Assembly: GCF_024323335.1 (NCBI RefSeq)
Contig: NC_066579.1
Location: forward strand, 129,999,354-130,063,353
DNA: 64,000 nucleotides
Direction: 5' to 3'
Origin: Lathyrus oleraceus
Taxonomy: Eukaryota; Streptophyta; Magnoliopsida; Fabales; Fabaceae
Positions 8,482 through 19,545 of the stretch are shown piece by piece; position 1 is the first letter of the stretch, and every line of letters begins with the position of its first letter. The position numbers and the translations under genes were made by a program. A model generated the notes under the pieces. That model had not been told where the DNA came from, did not search any database, and saw only the letters and a list, made by a program, of their open reading frames with translations.

Positions 8482-11400
8482 ATATGTATAATGGCAAATA
8501 AAATGGTAAATGGCTTGAACTTAAATTGCATAAAGTAAATGACTTGAAATTAAAACAATAAGAATAAAAGTTAGTCAAATGTTAATTGAAGATGTTAGTA
8601 TTATTTTGTTTTTCAATTGATTAAGTCATTCTTTGGAGAACACTCAACCCTCTATTCACAAGCATGGATCCTTGAACCAAGACATCTTCCAAAGGAAGGA
8701 AAAAAGGCCAAGTTTTCACACAATACCATGAAAGGGGGGAGACTTACAATCCCACTTACTAGAATGTTATGCCTTTTGGGTCAAAATTTAGTGCTATGTT
8801 AAGCAATCGTAATTGGACTTATGTAGAAGTCTCAACTATCTGAGGCCGGGCAATAGAAATTTTGGTGCTAATACATGTTAGAGATATGGTATAATGAACC
8901 ACACTCCTAAAACATACCACACTCAAAAAGAAAATAATCAAAGGATGAACCTAATATCATCCATACTTGTATTTGTTCATCTAACATAAGTTATTGATGA
9001 ACCAATTAGCCTTAGGATATTGAGATGTCATTGGCCAATGGAAGGGATGGGATAGAATGGGATTGAAGATGAAGAGGGAGGGGAAATGAGACAAATACAA
9101 ATTGATCATGGGAGGACTTTTATCAAATTAAAATCATTCATTCATTTTGGGAGATGAAATGTACCTTTCATCAATCCTCTAAATCCAATGATTTTAATCC
9201 AACAAAACTCAAATCAACCTTGACCAGGGCCCAAACACATAGTCAAACTTCACAAGTCAATAAAAATGGCTCAACACAATTAATCAATTAAAAATTCAAA
9301 TTAAAATGCATTTAAATTAAATTATGTTTGATCAAAAACCTAAAACCTCCTCAAAACACCAAATAAATGGCCAAGAGATTTATCATAGGTCAAACAAAGT
9401 CAAAGGGCTTTGGACAAAAAAAATCATAATTTTTGAAAATTCAGAAGTATTTTTAAACAATTAAAAACATGCACAAAAACAATTAAATCATGAAAAATAT
9501 CAAAATTAATCCAAAAAATAATTTTAATTCAGAAAATGAAAGAGACAAATATTTGAATTTTTTTGGTGAAAGTCCCATATTTTTTGGATTAATAATGAAA
9601 TTAATATGAATTAATTAAATATAAGCAATTAAATGAAATAATCATAAAACAAAAAAATGAGAGCCATCTGATCTCCCTCTTTAATTGAGGTGGCATATCA
9701 GATGGTGATAAGTGCGGGTTCCATGATGCACTGCAGTCAATGCGGCATAAGCTTTGTAATCCAAAGCAATGCATGAGATTAAAACATTTAAAATGAATCA
9801 TATGGTTGAGATGCATGACAACACATCACCGGAGCCAGAGCCCCGGTCTTCTTCTCTGGTGGACCTCACCGGACTGGTCCACCATCAACCATCACCAAAA
9901 TGAAAAAGCAAGACATGGATTTAAAGAAAAAATGCTCAGGAGCTCGAATCTGGCCTCAATTTTGTCCAATTCCAAGTATATAAAAAGATACAGGGATTTG
10001 AATTTTGAGGATCATGAACTGACTTGCTTCGATTTGACCTCAAAGCAACTCAACCTTCTTGCCTACATTGATAGAACTTCAGACAACCGAAAATCACAAA
10101 GAATGGTGAAGAATTGAGGGAGAATCGAAGAGAAGAAGTTTCTGAAAAATCACTTGAGTTGATCTAATTCCACTTGATCTTGATCTGGATTTGATTGCTT
10201 TCTCTTCCTCTTGCTTGCAGAAGTCAATTGAGATGAAAAGGGAAGTGAATTTATGGAGTTTGAACTTCCAAACAGAAGATGAAGTTAGAGTTCGATTTCA
10301 AGAGAAACCTTCAGAAATTCTATGGCAGTGAGGGTTTGAATTGGTCTAACAAAGCTTGGGCAAGGTGTTGATGATGAATCTGAAGTCTTAAGCTTGTTTA
10401 AATAGGCAATGCATTTGATATTTGCACCACTTGAAATTTGGCCAATTTTAGAAACCTCCTTGCATGGATGCATGAGAAATGATTTGGGCCTTAGGAATGA
10501 TGCAATCCACTTCCAATTAGTGTGCAAAGTGTTCTGAATCCATCATGTGGAAGCATGCAAAAGAATTTGATCATTTGAAATCCAATCTTGCCAAAACACT
10601 TCCCATAATAAAGCCATGCGCAAGTACCTCAATTTTGATCCAAATGAGATGATCTTGTACTTTTTGGAAAGGTGAGATCAAGGGGAACAACTTTCATGTT
10701 GAACACATTTCTATTTGAAGCTTAGATCATGATGAATTTTGAGGTGGAATTTTGGGAAATCAAACATATTTGAAAATTTTCTAAGTCCCAAGTCAAATGT
10801 TCACTTCTTCCACCTTGAATAACCTTTCCTATGGACTTCAAATGAGAAACGTTCATTCATAAAAGTTGTATCTCTTTCAAACCTATTAAATTTGGTCACA
10901 AATTTGACCTCATTTGGATTTGGCATGAAGGAGTTATGCATTTTAGAAGTTGAGGAAAATCACTTGTTCAATGGTAATGGTCCAAAATGACCTATAATGT
11001 TTCCTCTTGGAAGATGCACTTTCAAGTTGAATTTGCACTTCCTACAAACTTAAAAGTTGAAGTAGACATATTTAATTTGATCATGCAATTTTAATGGCTT
11101 TCATATCATAAAAATTGAGCAAGTTATGGTCTTGGGAAGTTGACCTCCAAACTAGGGTTCAGACAAAATGACCTATAATCTTTCACCATAAAAAATGAAT
11201 TTACAAACAAAACTAGCTCTTTAACTCAACATGAAAGTTGTTTGGAATGTCATATAGAGTAACGTTTATCTTGGAATCATTTTCATATGATAAAAATTGT
11301 AGGAGATAAGGTCTAGGGAACCCCAGTTTTGACTAGTTGACTTTCTCTGATCAACCACAATGAACCATCTTGCTAGCTTGACATTCTCTTGACTTTTGGG

Positions 11401-11918
11401 ACTCGTGGAGGATCATATATGCATAAGATGATTTAATACGAAGTATCCTTTGAGATATTTGATCAATTGTTGAAGAAACTTGTTGAAAAAGTCACATAAG
11501 GTACCCAGATGAATTAGGGTTTCCAAGGCAAACAAACTCCAAACTCTTGATGATTTCTTGATCAAAATAAAATGTGAAGATAATGGGGATACATATATGA
11601 TACTTAGAGCCAATTTGAACCATTTCTTGATTGATCTCCTTGCACTGAGGGACTTAAACCCTAGATATGAGCTTGATGGAGCATAGGTGAGCATACATAC
11701 TACCTACAAAAGCAACAAACTATACATTGATATATTTTTGGTATTTTGGTTAGTAAATAAAGAAAAAATGAAGTATGATACAATCAAATGTGCTTGGTGA
11801 TCTCTCCCAATGCGAACCCAATTAATGAAGGTAAGGAGAATGCCAAGGTGTGATCCCAATGCCAATGCATATGATGAGATGGCATGAGGAATCTTAGGGT
11901 GAAAATTGGGGTTTTACA
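8482..11918 (-). repeat. R2: Ogre-family LTR, 5' 3.4 kb, interrupted by R1
   Basis: In element orientation it starts TGTAAAACCCCAATTTTCACCC at 11918, matching the starts of R12 (55540) and R13 (57488). Further blocks are collinear with R12, for example the one around 8783-8850 and 52188-52255 (ATGTTAAGCAATCGTAATTG). The last 1.4-1.5 kb expected from R12 is missing where R1 begins, so it should lie beyond the window. A weak TATA (CTATTTAAAC, 10396-10405) sits at the position of the R12 TATA, with TGCATGGATGCATGA at 10461-10475 upstream. Small ORFs inside (8253-8531, 9601-9816, 9806-10117, 10285-10527, 11413-11694) have no family resemblance. R2 lies within the R3 gag gene, flanked on the right by AACTT. 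Confidence 0.75.
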
Positions 11919-12712
11919 AACTTATCAAGTCTTTTAACAAGAAGCATAAAATTATCATCTTCTCCAGGATCATCATTTGTTCGTTCTTCTTTTAACTCAA
12001 CTTTTAGAGCGATGCCTTTACACTTCTTTTCTTGATTTTCATGTTGTTCAAGTCTTCCAAGTTCCAATTTGTGTTCTTGAAATTTTCCGAACAATGATGC
12101 GGATTTCATGGTCGAGAGACTCTTCTTCTCGGATATGACCGTTACTTTCGGTTGCCATTCTCTTGTTAGTGATCTAAGAACTTTAAGGTTGAGATCATCA
12201 TTTGTAAATGTCTTTCCGAGTGCAATCAAATGATTCGTTAAATGGACGAATCTCTTCTGCAATGCAACAATGGATTCTCCGAGAAGCATTTTGAACATTT
12301 CATATTCTTGACTCAATGTGTTTAATCTGGATCTTTTCACTTTAGCGGTTCCTTCGTGAGTCTCCACCAAAGTGTCCCATATTTCTTTAGCCGATTGACA
12401 TTGAGATATGCCGAAGAACTCAGTCATACTTAATGCACTTTGAAGAATATTGATAGCTTTCTTTTCATTGAGTATTCTTTTCTTACCGTCTTCATTATAT
12501 GAGCTTTTAACCTTAGGAGTGCCAACACCATTGACCATACTAGTAGGATTATACAGACTATTTTCAACGGTTTCCCATATACCATTTCCTTCTGCTTCTA
12601 AATATGCTTTCATGTGGATATTCTAGAAGTCAAAATATTCTCCAGAAAATAGAGGGGGTTTATTGCTACTACCGCCATCTTTGAAAATCGGGTTTGTGCT
12701 TGCGGAAGCGAT
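11919..12712 (-). pseudogene. R3 gag (UBN2-type capsid protein), broken and truncated
   Basis: This is the gag protein of a SIRE-type copia element, which forms the particle that packages element RNA. From ATG 12613 the frame reads MKAYLEAEGNGIWETVE and continues through the typical AINILQSALSMTEF, AKEIWDTLVETHEG, RSRLNTLSQEYEMF and FVHLTNHL blocks of the UBN2 domain. Homology extends upstream of that ATG to about 12712 (NPIFKDGGSSNKPPLF), separated by an in-frame TAG at 12624-12626 in place of a conserved Trp codon. The normal start codon appears lost. Coding identity ends at LLVKRLDKF, where the R2 LTR begins. The annotated tail VKPQFSP comes from the LTR. It is dead both by stop and by insertion. 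Confidence 0.85.
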
Positions 12713-12744
12713 CTTCTAGATCTGAGGAGCAAGTTACCAATAAC

Positions 12745-12759
12745 TTGCTCTGATCTCAA
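12745..12759 (-). promoter_or_regulatory. R3 primer binding site, initiator tRNA-Met type
   Basis: Minus-strand TTGAGATCAGAGCAA directly follows the LTR end. It is the usual TGGTATCAGAGCAA site with two changed bases, consistent with an ageing copia element. Confidence 0.65.
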
Positions 12760-12760
12760 A

Positions 12761-13834
12761 TGTAAGTTGAGTATATGCCTAAGAGGGGGGGGGGGGGTGA
12801 ATTAGGTTCTTTGAAAACTTTGTATGGTTTTATGAAAAACTTTTTCTTTCTTTTATGGTTTGATTATGCAATGAAACAGTAAAGTGCAGAAAGTAAAGAA
12901 CACCAAGATGTATACTAGTTCTCCTCACAATCCGAGAGTAGTCCAGTCCCCTTACCACATGTAAGAGATTTTATTATAGTTAGATATTATGGACAAGACA
13001 ACCTAGTCTTTCTATACAGACCCTAACAAGAATACCAAGAACAATCCTCTTGAATTTTTCACTAAGTCCACTAAGAGAACAATCCTCTCTTAATGACTCT
13101 CTTATTTCCAACAGTCTTGGACAACAAGGATAATAATAATAATATGAGTTTTTACAAGTTTTTGACATATGGAATAATGTATCAATCTATTGATTGATCT
13201 TATCCTTTAATGTAATCAATCTTCTTTATGACATGCAAGTGCTTTAATAATGATATGGATGAAACTATATGAATGTGTATGAAAAATTATGTGTAAAACG
13301 TTTCACCAAATATTTAATCAAGAATGCTTGAGAGAATTTGAAAAGATGAAGAAGAAGATTGTTTGAAAATGTTTGTGTAAAGGAGGTGTCTTCAAATTCT
13401 GCAGAAATGTGTTATATATAACCCTTAGACACCTTTCTAAATTGTTATGATACATGAAAGGATGTCATGCTTCAAGAACACATTTCAGAAAGAGTTTCCA
13501 TGAAAGAATGCATTTCTTTCTGCCACTGGTTCAGTGTTAATCGATTACCCAATATGGTGTAATTGGTTACACCTGAGCCAATGTTTAAATATTTTGAAAA
13601 ATTTAACTGTGTAATCGGTTACCAAATGATGTAATCGATTACCTGCTATAAAAATGGTCACAGAAGGCAGCACGTATAGCTGGTAATCAATTACCTTAAT
13701 CCTGGTAACCGATTACCACAAAACAGAAAGACAGAATGCATTGAAAGTGAATTTTATGGCCCAGTGGAAAATGTTTAAGAGGCCTCAATAACCATGATAT
13801 GTGTGTATGAAAACCTAGATAACTTGAATGAACA
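12761..13834 (-). repeat. R3 5' LTR (~1.07 kb)
   Basis: In element orientation the LTR ends CAACTTACA at 12761, next to the PBS. A homopolymer of 11-12 C lies 15 nt before that end (plus strand 12787-12798, G run). A TATA box (GTTATATATAAC, 13421-13432) is followed by a pyrimidine-rich TTCTTCTTCATC leader that supports minus-strand transcription. The U3 carries five GTAATCGATTAC-like palindromes. The right end at 13834 is uncertain by tens of bases. Confidence 0.6.
13421..13717 (-). promoter_or_regulatory. R3 LTR promoter: TATA box with GTAATCGATTAC palindrome cluster
   Basis: The TATA box GTTATATATAAC is at 13421-13432. Upstream (higher coordinates) five near-palindromes of the type G(T)TAATCGATTACC occur between 13535 and 13717, spaced 20-50 nt apart. 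Such motifs are frequent in legume SIRE LTRs. Homeodomain-type factors bind related AT-rich palindromes, but binding here is only inferred. Confidence 0.55.
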
Positions 13835-14086
13835 TAGAGAGATTGATAACTTAATACCTTAATACTTTGATCAAATTAATAACAATCTTCAAGATTTTGA
13901 AATGCTTTTTAAAAGTGAAGCTTGTGCTTGAGCTTGAGTCCTGAGCCATTTTTTTTGTAATGCATATTTGCTTGTAGAGCATGTCTTCATCAAAACACTT
14001 TGAGAAGCTTGTCTTCATAGAGTTTTTATTTTTAGAAACCCAATTCACCACCCCCCCCCCCCTTCTTGTGTTTCTCGTCACCTTCA
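13835..14086 (+). repeat. R4 5' LTR, 3' remnant
   Basis: About 250 bp ending in CACCTTCA just before the PBS. A C run (about 14050-14062) lies near the end in the context AATTCACC-polyC-TTCTTGTG, closely paralleling the R3 LTR end in opposite orientation. U3 and promoter are not present. Confidence 0.6.
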
Positions 14087-14088
14087 AT

Positions 14089-14101
14089 TGGCATCAGAGC
14101 T
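14089..14101 (+). promoter_or_regulatory. R4 primer binding site, initiator tRNA-Met type
   Basis: TGGCATCAGAGCT lies two bases after the LTR end; it is TGGTATCAGAGC with one change. It marks the start of the plus-strand internal region. Confidence 0.75.
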
Positions 14102-14170
14102 CTGGTTCTGGTATTGATTGTATATCAAACACTTCACCGCGTGAGATAAATATCCAGTTTGTGTAACACA

Positions 14171-14832
14171 ATGTCTGATATCTCTCTACCACATGCTGCA
14201 CCTGCTGATAGAGATCACTATAGTGAAAAACCACTAGTTTTTGATTGAGAAATATTTGATTATTGGAAAGATAGAATAGAAAGTTTTTTATGGCTACATA
14301 CATCCTGTTGATGAAATTGGTAACAAGGTTGAAAGAAGAATGATGACAGAACAGTAAAAGAAAGATTACAAGAATCACCATAAAGCAAAAACCATCTTGT
14401 TGAATGCTATTTCATACACTGAGTATGAAAAGATCACCAACAGAGACATATCAAAGTCTATATTTGATTCTCTGAGAATGACTCATGAAGGAAACACTCA
14501 AGTTAAATAAACCAAGGCACTTCCCTTGATACAAAAGTATGAAGCCTTCAAGATGGAAGATAATTAAACTGTTGAGAACATGTTCTCAAGATTTCAGACT
14601 CTTGTTGTAGAACTAAAGGTTTTGGACAATGGTTACTCAAGTGCAGATCATGTGAAGAAAATTATCAGAGGCTTACCCAAGAGATAGAGGCATATGGTAA
14701 TTACACTGAAACTTTCTAAGGATATGAACAACACATCTCTTGAGGAACTTGTGTGTTCTTTGAAAATTAATGAGATAGAGCTGGAAGAGGATGAGCCCCT
14801 AAGAAAAGTTCAAACTATGGCTCTGAAAACCC
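14171..14832 (+). pseudogene. R4 gag, N-terminal part, with stops
   Basis: The gag start ATG (14171) encodes MSDISLPHAAPADRDHYSEK and then meets a TGA where family members have a Trp-containing FxWxxR block; homology continues as EIFDYWKDRIESF. Later pieces in shifted frames recall the UBN2-type gag domain (for example KMEDN near 14550, MFSRFQTLV, LPK..RHMVITLK near 14690). There are several in-frame stops and frameshifts over 660 bp, so no product is expected. It leads directly into the open 14833-15834 segment. Confidence 0.7.
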
Positions 14833-15834
14833 ATGGGAAAGTCTGAAAAGACTAAAGCCTTTCAAGATGAAGAAGAAGAATATTCTGAAGAAGAAGATGA
14901 ATTGTCTCTTCTTTCCAGACGTGTTAATCAACTATGGAAGAAAAGACAGAGCAAGTTCAGAGGCTCCAGAAGGACAGATCGACATTGTGAGTCTACATCT
15001 GAACTGAATAAGTCAGGTATTGGCAAGGACGTATCTGCTTTAAGTGCAAGGAGCCAGGTCACTACAACAAATAAGTGTCCCAAGCTGAAGAAAGACAGAC
15101 CAAAGAAGAACGACTTCATAGGAAAGAAGAAAGGTCTGATGGCAACCTGGGATGAATATGAACTCTCAGAAGATGACTTTGAGGAAGAGCAAGCTAATGT
15201 AGCGCCGATGGCAAGCACAGAAGAACATGAAGAAAAGATTCAATCAGAATTAGAATCTGAGTCAGGCTCTGAAGAGTTATTCCCTAACTTATCTCGCTCT
15301 GAATTAGAATCTTGTATTTTAGATATTCTAGAAAATTACCAGAAGCTTCAAAACAAATGCAAGGATCTGAAACAAGTACATGTATCTGAATATAAAGCAC
15401 ATAATAAACTTAAGAAATATTTTTCCACTTTGAATGAAGAGAACATTATTTTAAAAAATGAAAACTCTGCTCTTCAAAGTAAAAGTTCCAAACTTGAGGA
15501 AGAAATTCTTTCAGAAACTTTTGTGAATTCTGAAACTTTCATAAAGAAATATGACAAATGTTTTCAGACATTTATGGCTATAAATATATATAAAAGAAAT
15601 ATGGCTTCAATGATCTATGGATTTAGTAGAAAGGGAAGAAGAGTAATTGGTTATGTGCCTAAAGAAAAACCTGTTTCAAAACCTAAGTCAAAACCAAAAG
15701 CTCTGGACTCCCATTTCTCTTATGCTTATACTCAAAATGATTATTCTGCACCAAGATTCAAGTTCTTTAAGAAATCTGGGAGAACTAACAAGAAAGGAGC
15801 CAAAAAAAAGTGTGGGTACCTAAGGACAAGATAA
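14833..15834 (+). pseudogene. R4 gag C-terminal region, open for 333 codons but frameshifted at the zinc knuckle
   Basis: The segment is rich in Glu, Lys and Ser with a long coiled-coil-like stretch (about residues 165-245, YQKLQNKCKDL...ENSALQSKSSKLEEEI), as usual for the gag/pre-protease region of SIRE elements. The CCHC zinc knuckle is readable only in another frame at about 15036-15073 (CFKCKEPGHY), whereas the open frame gives SALSARSQVTT there. Frame shifts have therefore occurred on either side, and the long ORF is not the ancestral one throughout. The C-terminal basic part (about 265-333) precedes protease. It probably has no function despite its length. Confidence 0.72.
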
Positions 15835-15837
15835 TAT

Positions 15838-17973
15838 ATGTTGCAGACATCCTTAGCAACTCAGTTGAAACACATGTCATGGTACATGGACTCTGAATGC
15901 TTACGATACATGAAGAGAAGAAGGAATATGGTCCAAGATCTAGAACTTAAGACATGTGGCTTCATGGGGTTCAGAGGTGATCAGAAAGGGAAGATCAAAG
16001 GCTCCAGAATAGTTGGTAACAGTACTCTCCCTTATATTACTAATGTTTTATTAGTTGGAGGATTAATGCATATCTTATTGTCCATAAGTCAATTAAGTGA
16101 CAATGTTTATGATATAATGTTTAATCAAAAGTCTTGTAAAGCTGTTAGTCAAAAGGATGGCTTTATCCTTTAAAATGGAAAGGGGAAAACTAACATTTAT
16201 AAAATTAGACTTTCAGACCTTAAAAATCAAAAAGTAAAATGTCTTATACTGTTAATGAAGAAAATGGGTATGGCATGGATGATTGGGCCATGTTAGCATA
16301 AGGAGGATTTCTCAGCTAAATAATCTTAATTTAGTCAAAGGTATTCCTAATTTGAAGTTTGCTTGAGATGCTATTTGTGAAGCATGTCATAAAGGCAAGT
16401 TTTCAAAAACTTAGTTCAAAGAAAGAATGTTATTTCTACCTCTGGGTCTTTGGAATTTATACACGTTGACCTTTTGGGACTAGTGAAAACTGCTTCTGTC
16501 AATGGCAAGAAGCATGGGTTAGTCATTATAGATGACTACAACAAATGGACATGAGTTAAATTCATAAGACATAAGGATGAGTCACATTCTGTGTTTCTTA
16601 CCTTCTGCTTTCAATTGCAAAACAAAAAAGACTTTAGAATTGTTAAAGTCAGAAGCGATCATGGTGGAGAATTTGAAAATAAAGATTTTGAAAATAACTC
16701 TTTGATGAAAATGGCATTTGCCATGATTTCTCCTGCCTATAACTCCACAACCAAATAGAGTTGTAGAGAGGAAGAATAGGACTTTGCAAGATATGGAAAG
16801 AACCATGATCACAATGTGTTACATAATCTTTTGCAATATGGCTAAGCACTTTTAGGCATAGGAAGTCAACACAATGTGTTACATTCACATCATGATCTTT
16901 ATAAGACCTATTATGGGTAAGACTCCTTATGAATTATGGAAGAACAGAAAACCCAATATTTCATATTTTCATCCTTTTGGTTGTGATTTTTTTATGTTGA
17001 ACACTAAAAACAATTTGAACAAGTTTGATTCTAAGGAACAAAAGTGTATTATGTTAGGATACTCTGGACGCTCTAAGGGGTATAGAGTATACAACACAGA
17101 AACACGAATTATTGAGGAATCAATTCATGTTAGATTTGATGATAAGCTTAACCCTGAAAAGTTAAAGCTAGTTGAGAAGAATCAGAAGCTAAGGAATCTG
17201 CAATTAAAGACTCTAAAACTGTACAACCAGAAGCTATTGAAGTTCATACTCCTCTGAGGAAGCACATACAAAGATTCTCACACTCTGAAGAATTGATTAT
17301 GGGAGATAAGACTGGACTAGTCAAAACTAGATCCTCATTCAAACCTTTTGAAGAGACACTTATGGGTTTGATGTCCCTCATAGAACCTATGTCTGTTGAT
17401 GAAGCACTTCTGGACACTGAGTGGATTCTGACAATGTATGAAGAATTTAGCCAATTCTCTAGAAATTACGTGTGGACTCTTGCGCCTAGACCCAAAGGAA
17501 CTCATGCCATTGGGACAAAATGGGTCTTCAGAAACAAGTTGAATGAACAAGGAGAGGTGGTAAGAAACAAGGCCAGATTGGTTGCACAAGGTTATAGTCA
17601 GCAAGATGGGATTGACTATATTGAGACATTTTCACCAGTTACCATGTTAGAGTCTATTTGTCACTTAATTTCCTTTGATGTTAATCATAACATCATCTTG
17701 TATCAGATGGATATTAAGAAGCATTTATGAATGGTTACATAATTGAAGAAGTGTATGTACACCAACCTCCTGGTTTTGAAAATAATAAAAACCCATATTT
17801 CATTTTCAAACTTAAGAAATCATTGTATGGTAAGAAACAAGCTCCTAGAGCATGATATGAAAGACTAAACAATTTTCTTTTAGAAAGTGATTTTTCCAGA
17901 GGGAAGGTTGATACAACCTGGTTCTGTAAAATATTCAAAAATGATATTCTTGTTGTTAAAATTTACGCGGATG
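15838..17973 (+). pseudogene. R4 pol, first part: protease remnant, integrase and RT up to the YADD box
   Basis: Pieces in order: a protease/pre-integrase region at 15838-16173 (SECLRYMKR, TLPYITNVLLVGGLMHILLSISQLSDN); an integrase core at about 16430-16800 (HVDLLGL, IIDDYNKWT, RSDHGGEFEN, giving the two Asp and a region near the Glu); integrase C-terminal ORF at 16874-17257 (GKTPYELW, FGCDFFMLN, YSGRSKGYRVYNTET); and RT at 17293-17973 (WILTMYEEFSQFSRNYVW, GTKWVFRNKLNEQGEVVRNKARLVAQGYSQ is the start, ending KIYADDI). At least five stops or frameshifts separate them. RT stops exactly after the catalytic Asp pair where R5 is inserted and resumes at 19546. Confidence 0.88.
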
Positions 17974-17978
17974 ATATC

Positions 17979-19540
17979 TGATCACACTGAATCACACCGT
18001 GTTTTTGACTCGGATTTCACATGTTTATTAGGACTTTATTATCATTTGGTTTGTATTATGCTCTCTTTTATGTTGTTTTCATATATTTACCTCTTTCTGG
18101 ACCCTTTGAGAAGAAACGAAGCAAAAAGACCTAAAATTAGGGTTTTTCGGCGAATATTGTACACATGGCGTTGCACATGGCGGCCGCTATAGGGGAAGCC
18201 ATGACTCATCAGCCCTCAACCAGGAGGTAATCACCATGTTCCCATGATCTTTCCCATTTACACACATGGCGGGCGCCATGAAGGGATGGCGGGCGCCACC
18301 TTTGGAAATCACGTTCCCACTAAGGAGGGGTTGGAGGGCACCATGGTCTTTGCAAGCTGCTGAAAGCCTCTATAAATAGTTCGTTCCATTTCATTTTCAA
18401 ATCATCCAACTTAGTTTACAACACTAAGCCTATATTTATCATTTGTAAAAGCGGTAATCCGTCACATCGGGGGGTTATCGCACCTTAGTGAGATTGAGTT
18501 GGGTCACTTCGAGTTGTTGTCGTCTTTATCTTCAGAGTCGGAGGTTTATTTTCCTTGTACCAGATTTAAAGCCATCCGTTTGGAGAAGGTTCTTATTTTA
18601 TCGCTTTTATTTTATTTACTTTCTGCCTACACTTTATTTTATTTATTTTCCGTCTCGCTTTACATTATTTATTTTCCGTCTCGCTTTACTTTATTTATTT
18701 TTCCGTCTCGCTTTATTTTAATTACTTTCCGTCTTGCTTTATTTTTACACGCTTTACTCGTATCTTACGCCTCACATTCTAAAACAACTTTTCATCATGA
18801 TCAATATTGTTGTGTTTGTTGGAATTATCATGTCTGGCTAAATCTTTTAAAGGTTAGAATGTAAGGATCGCGGTTAAAGAGATATTTCACATATTGAATC
18901 TGTAGAAATACTTTAAAGGCTGTTTTGATTTTTAACTTGAGTTTTCTGAAACAAACTTGGTTAGTTTTAACTATTCAAGGAGTGCGAAAGCACCCTGGCT
19001 TAGTTAACTAGGAATTTTTATCACTTTAAGGAAAAACTATTTTTGAAACTGTTTTCGGACGCGTTGATAGATTTAAAATCAGGAAACTCCTTGGGTAAAA
19101 CTTTCCAAATCAAAATCACTTTTCAACTAAGTTTATGAGTCTTATTTCTTAAAAATAAGTTTACTACTTTAGCGTTCTGCGCACCTTTTATAAGTGACAA
19201 TAAAAGGCCTTAATTTAAGGGTAAACTCGGTTCTGAATACGCGAAAGCGACAGTTCCTGTTAAATAGATTATTTTCAAGAGTAGAAAATATTGCCTCATA
19301 AGTAGTTCTATTTAGACAATCGAGACATCACTTAACTGACATGAAATACATTCAACCTGTCTTTATCTGCACTGCATTTATTATTTACCATTATTTTGCA
19401 AACCCAATATCTCTTTTATACTGCCTTAGATAAACACCGTAATGATAGTAATCGATAGATTGACGATTTGGTCTCTGTGGGATCGATATTATTTTATATA
19501 ACTTTGACGCGATTCGTGCACTTGCGAATTCAACCGATCA
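17979..19540 (+). mobile_element. R5: 1562-bp solo LTR (Athila/Cyclops-like) inserted in R4 RT
   Basis: The insert begins TGATCACACTG and ends CAACCGATCA, with TG...CA tips. It is flanked by perfect 5-bp duplications ATATC (17974-17978 and 19541-19545). Removing the insert and one duplication rejoins the RT frame directly through the YADD region, which proves the borders. There is no internal coding region, so it is a solo LTR left by LTR-LTR recombination. A TATA box (CTATAAATAG) is at 18370-18379. The assignment to an Athila/Cyclops-type gypsy family rests on size and on the end sequence GATTCGTGCACTTGCGAATT, from memory; lineage confidence is lower than boundary confidence. ORFs at 18488-18864 are spurious. 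Confidence 0.9.
18165..18379 (+). promoter_or_regulatory. R5 LTR promoter: GGCGCC palindromes and TATA box
   Basis: ATGGCGGGCGCCAT (18266-18279) and GATGGCGGGCGCCACC (18285-18300), plus CATGGCGGCCGC near 18175-18188, lie 70-200 nt upstream of TATA box CTATAAATAG (18370-18379). This is the R5 version of the palindrome-then-TATA layout seen in other LTRs here. Confidence 0.5.
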
Positions 19541-19545
19541 ATATC

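Larger units (their letters stand above)
11919..13834 (-). mobile_element. R3: SIRE-type Ty1/copia element, 5' end only
   Basis: On the minus strand there is a ~1.1 kb LTR, a tRNA-iMet-type PBS and the first ~230 codons of gag, after which the coding sequence breaks off at the R2 insertion. The rest of gag and all of pol should lie to the left of R1 and R2, outside the window. The 5' (right) border is approximate: I place it at the CA of GAATGAACA (13834), where the sequence changes to R4's LTR. Confidence 0.72.

Noticed and set aside
9806..10117. 103-codon plus ORF inside the R2 LTR
   Set aside because: Lies in LTR sequence collinear with R12; no domain and no equivalent ORF there.
8482..11918. 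Reading 6180-11918 as one 5.7-kb R1 LTR
   Set aside because: A TG start (TGTCATACCCC) at 8481, a TATA box about 600 bp inside it, and loss of collinearity with R12 at this point show two LTRs, R1 nested in R2.
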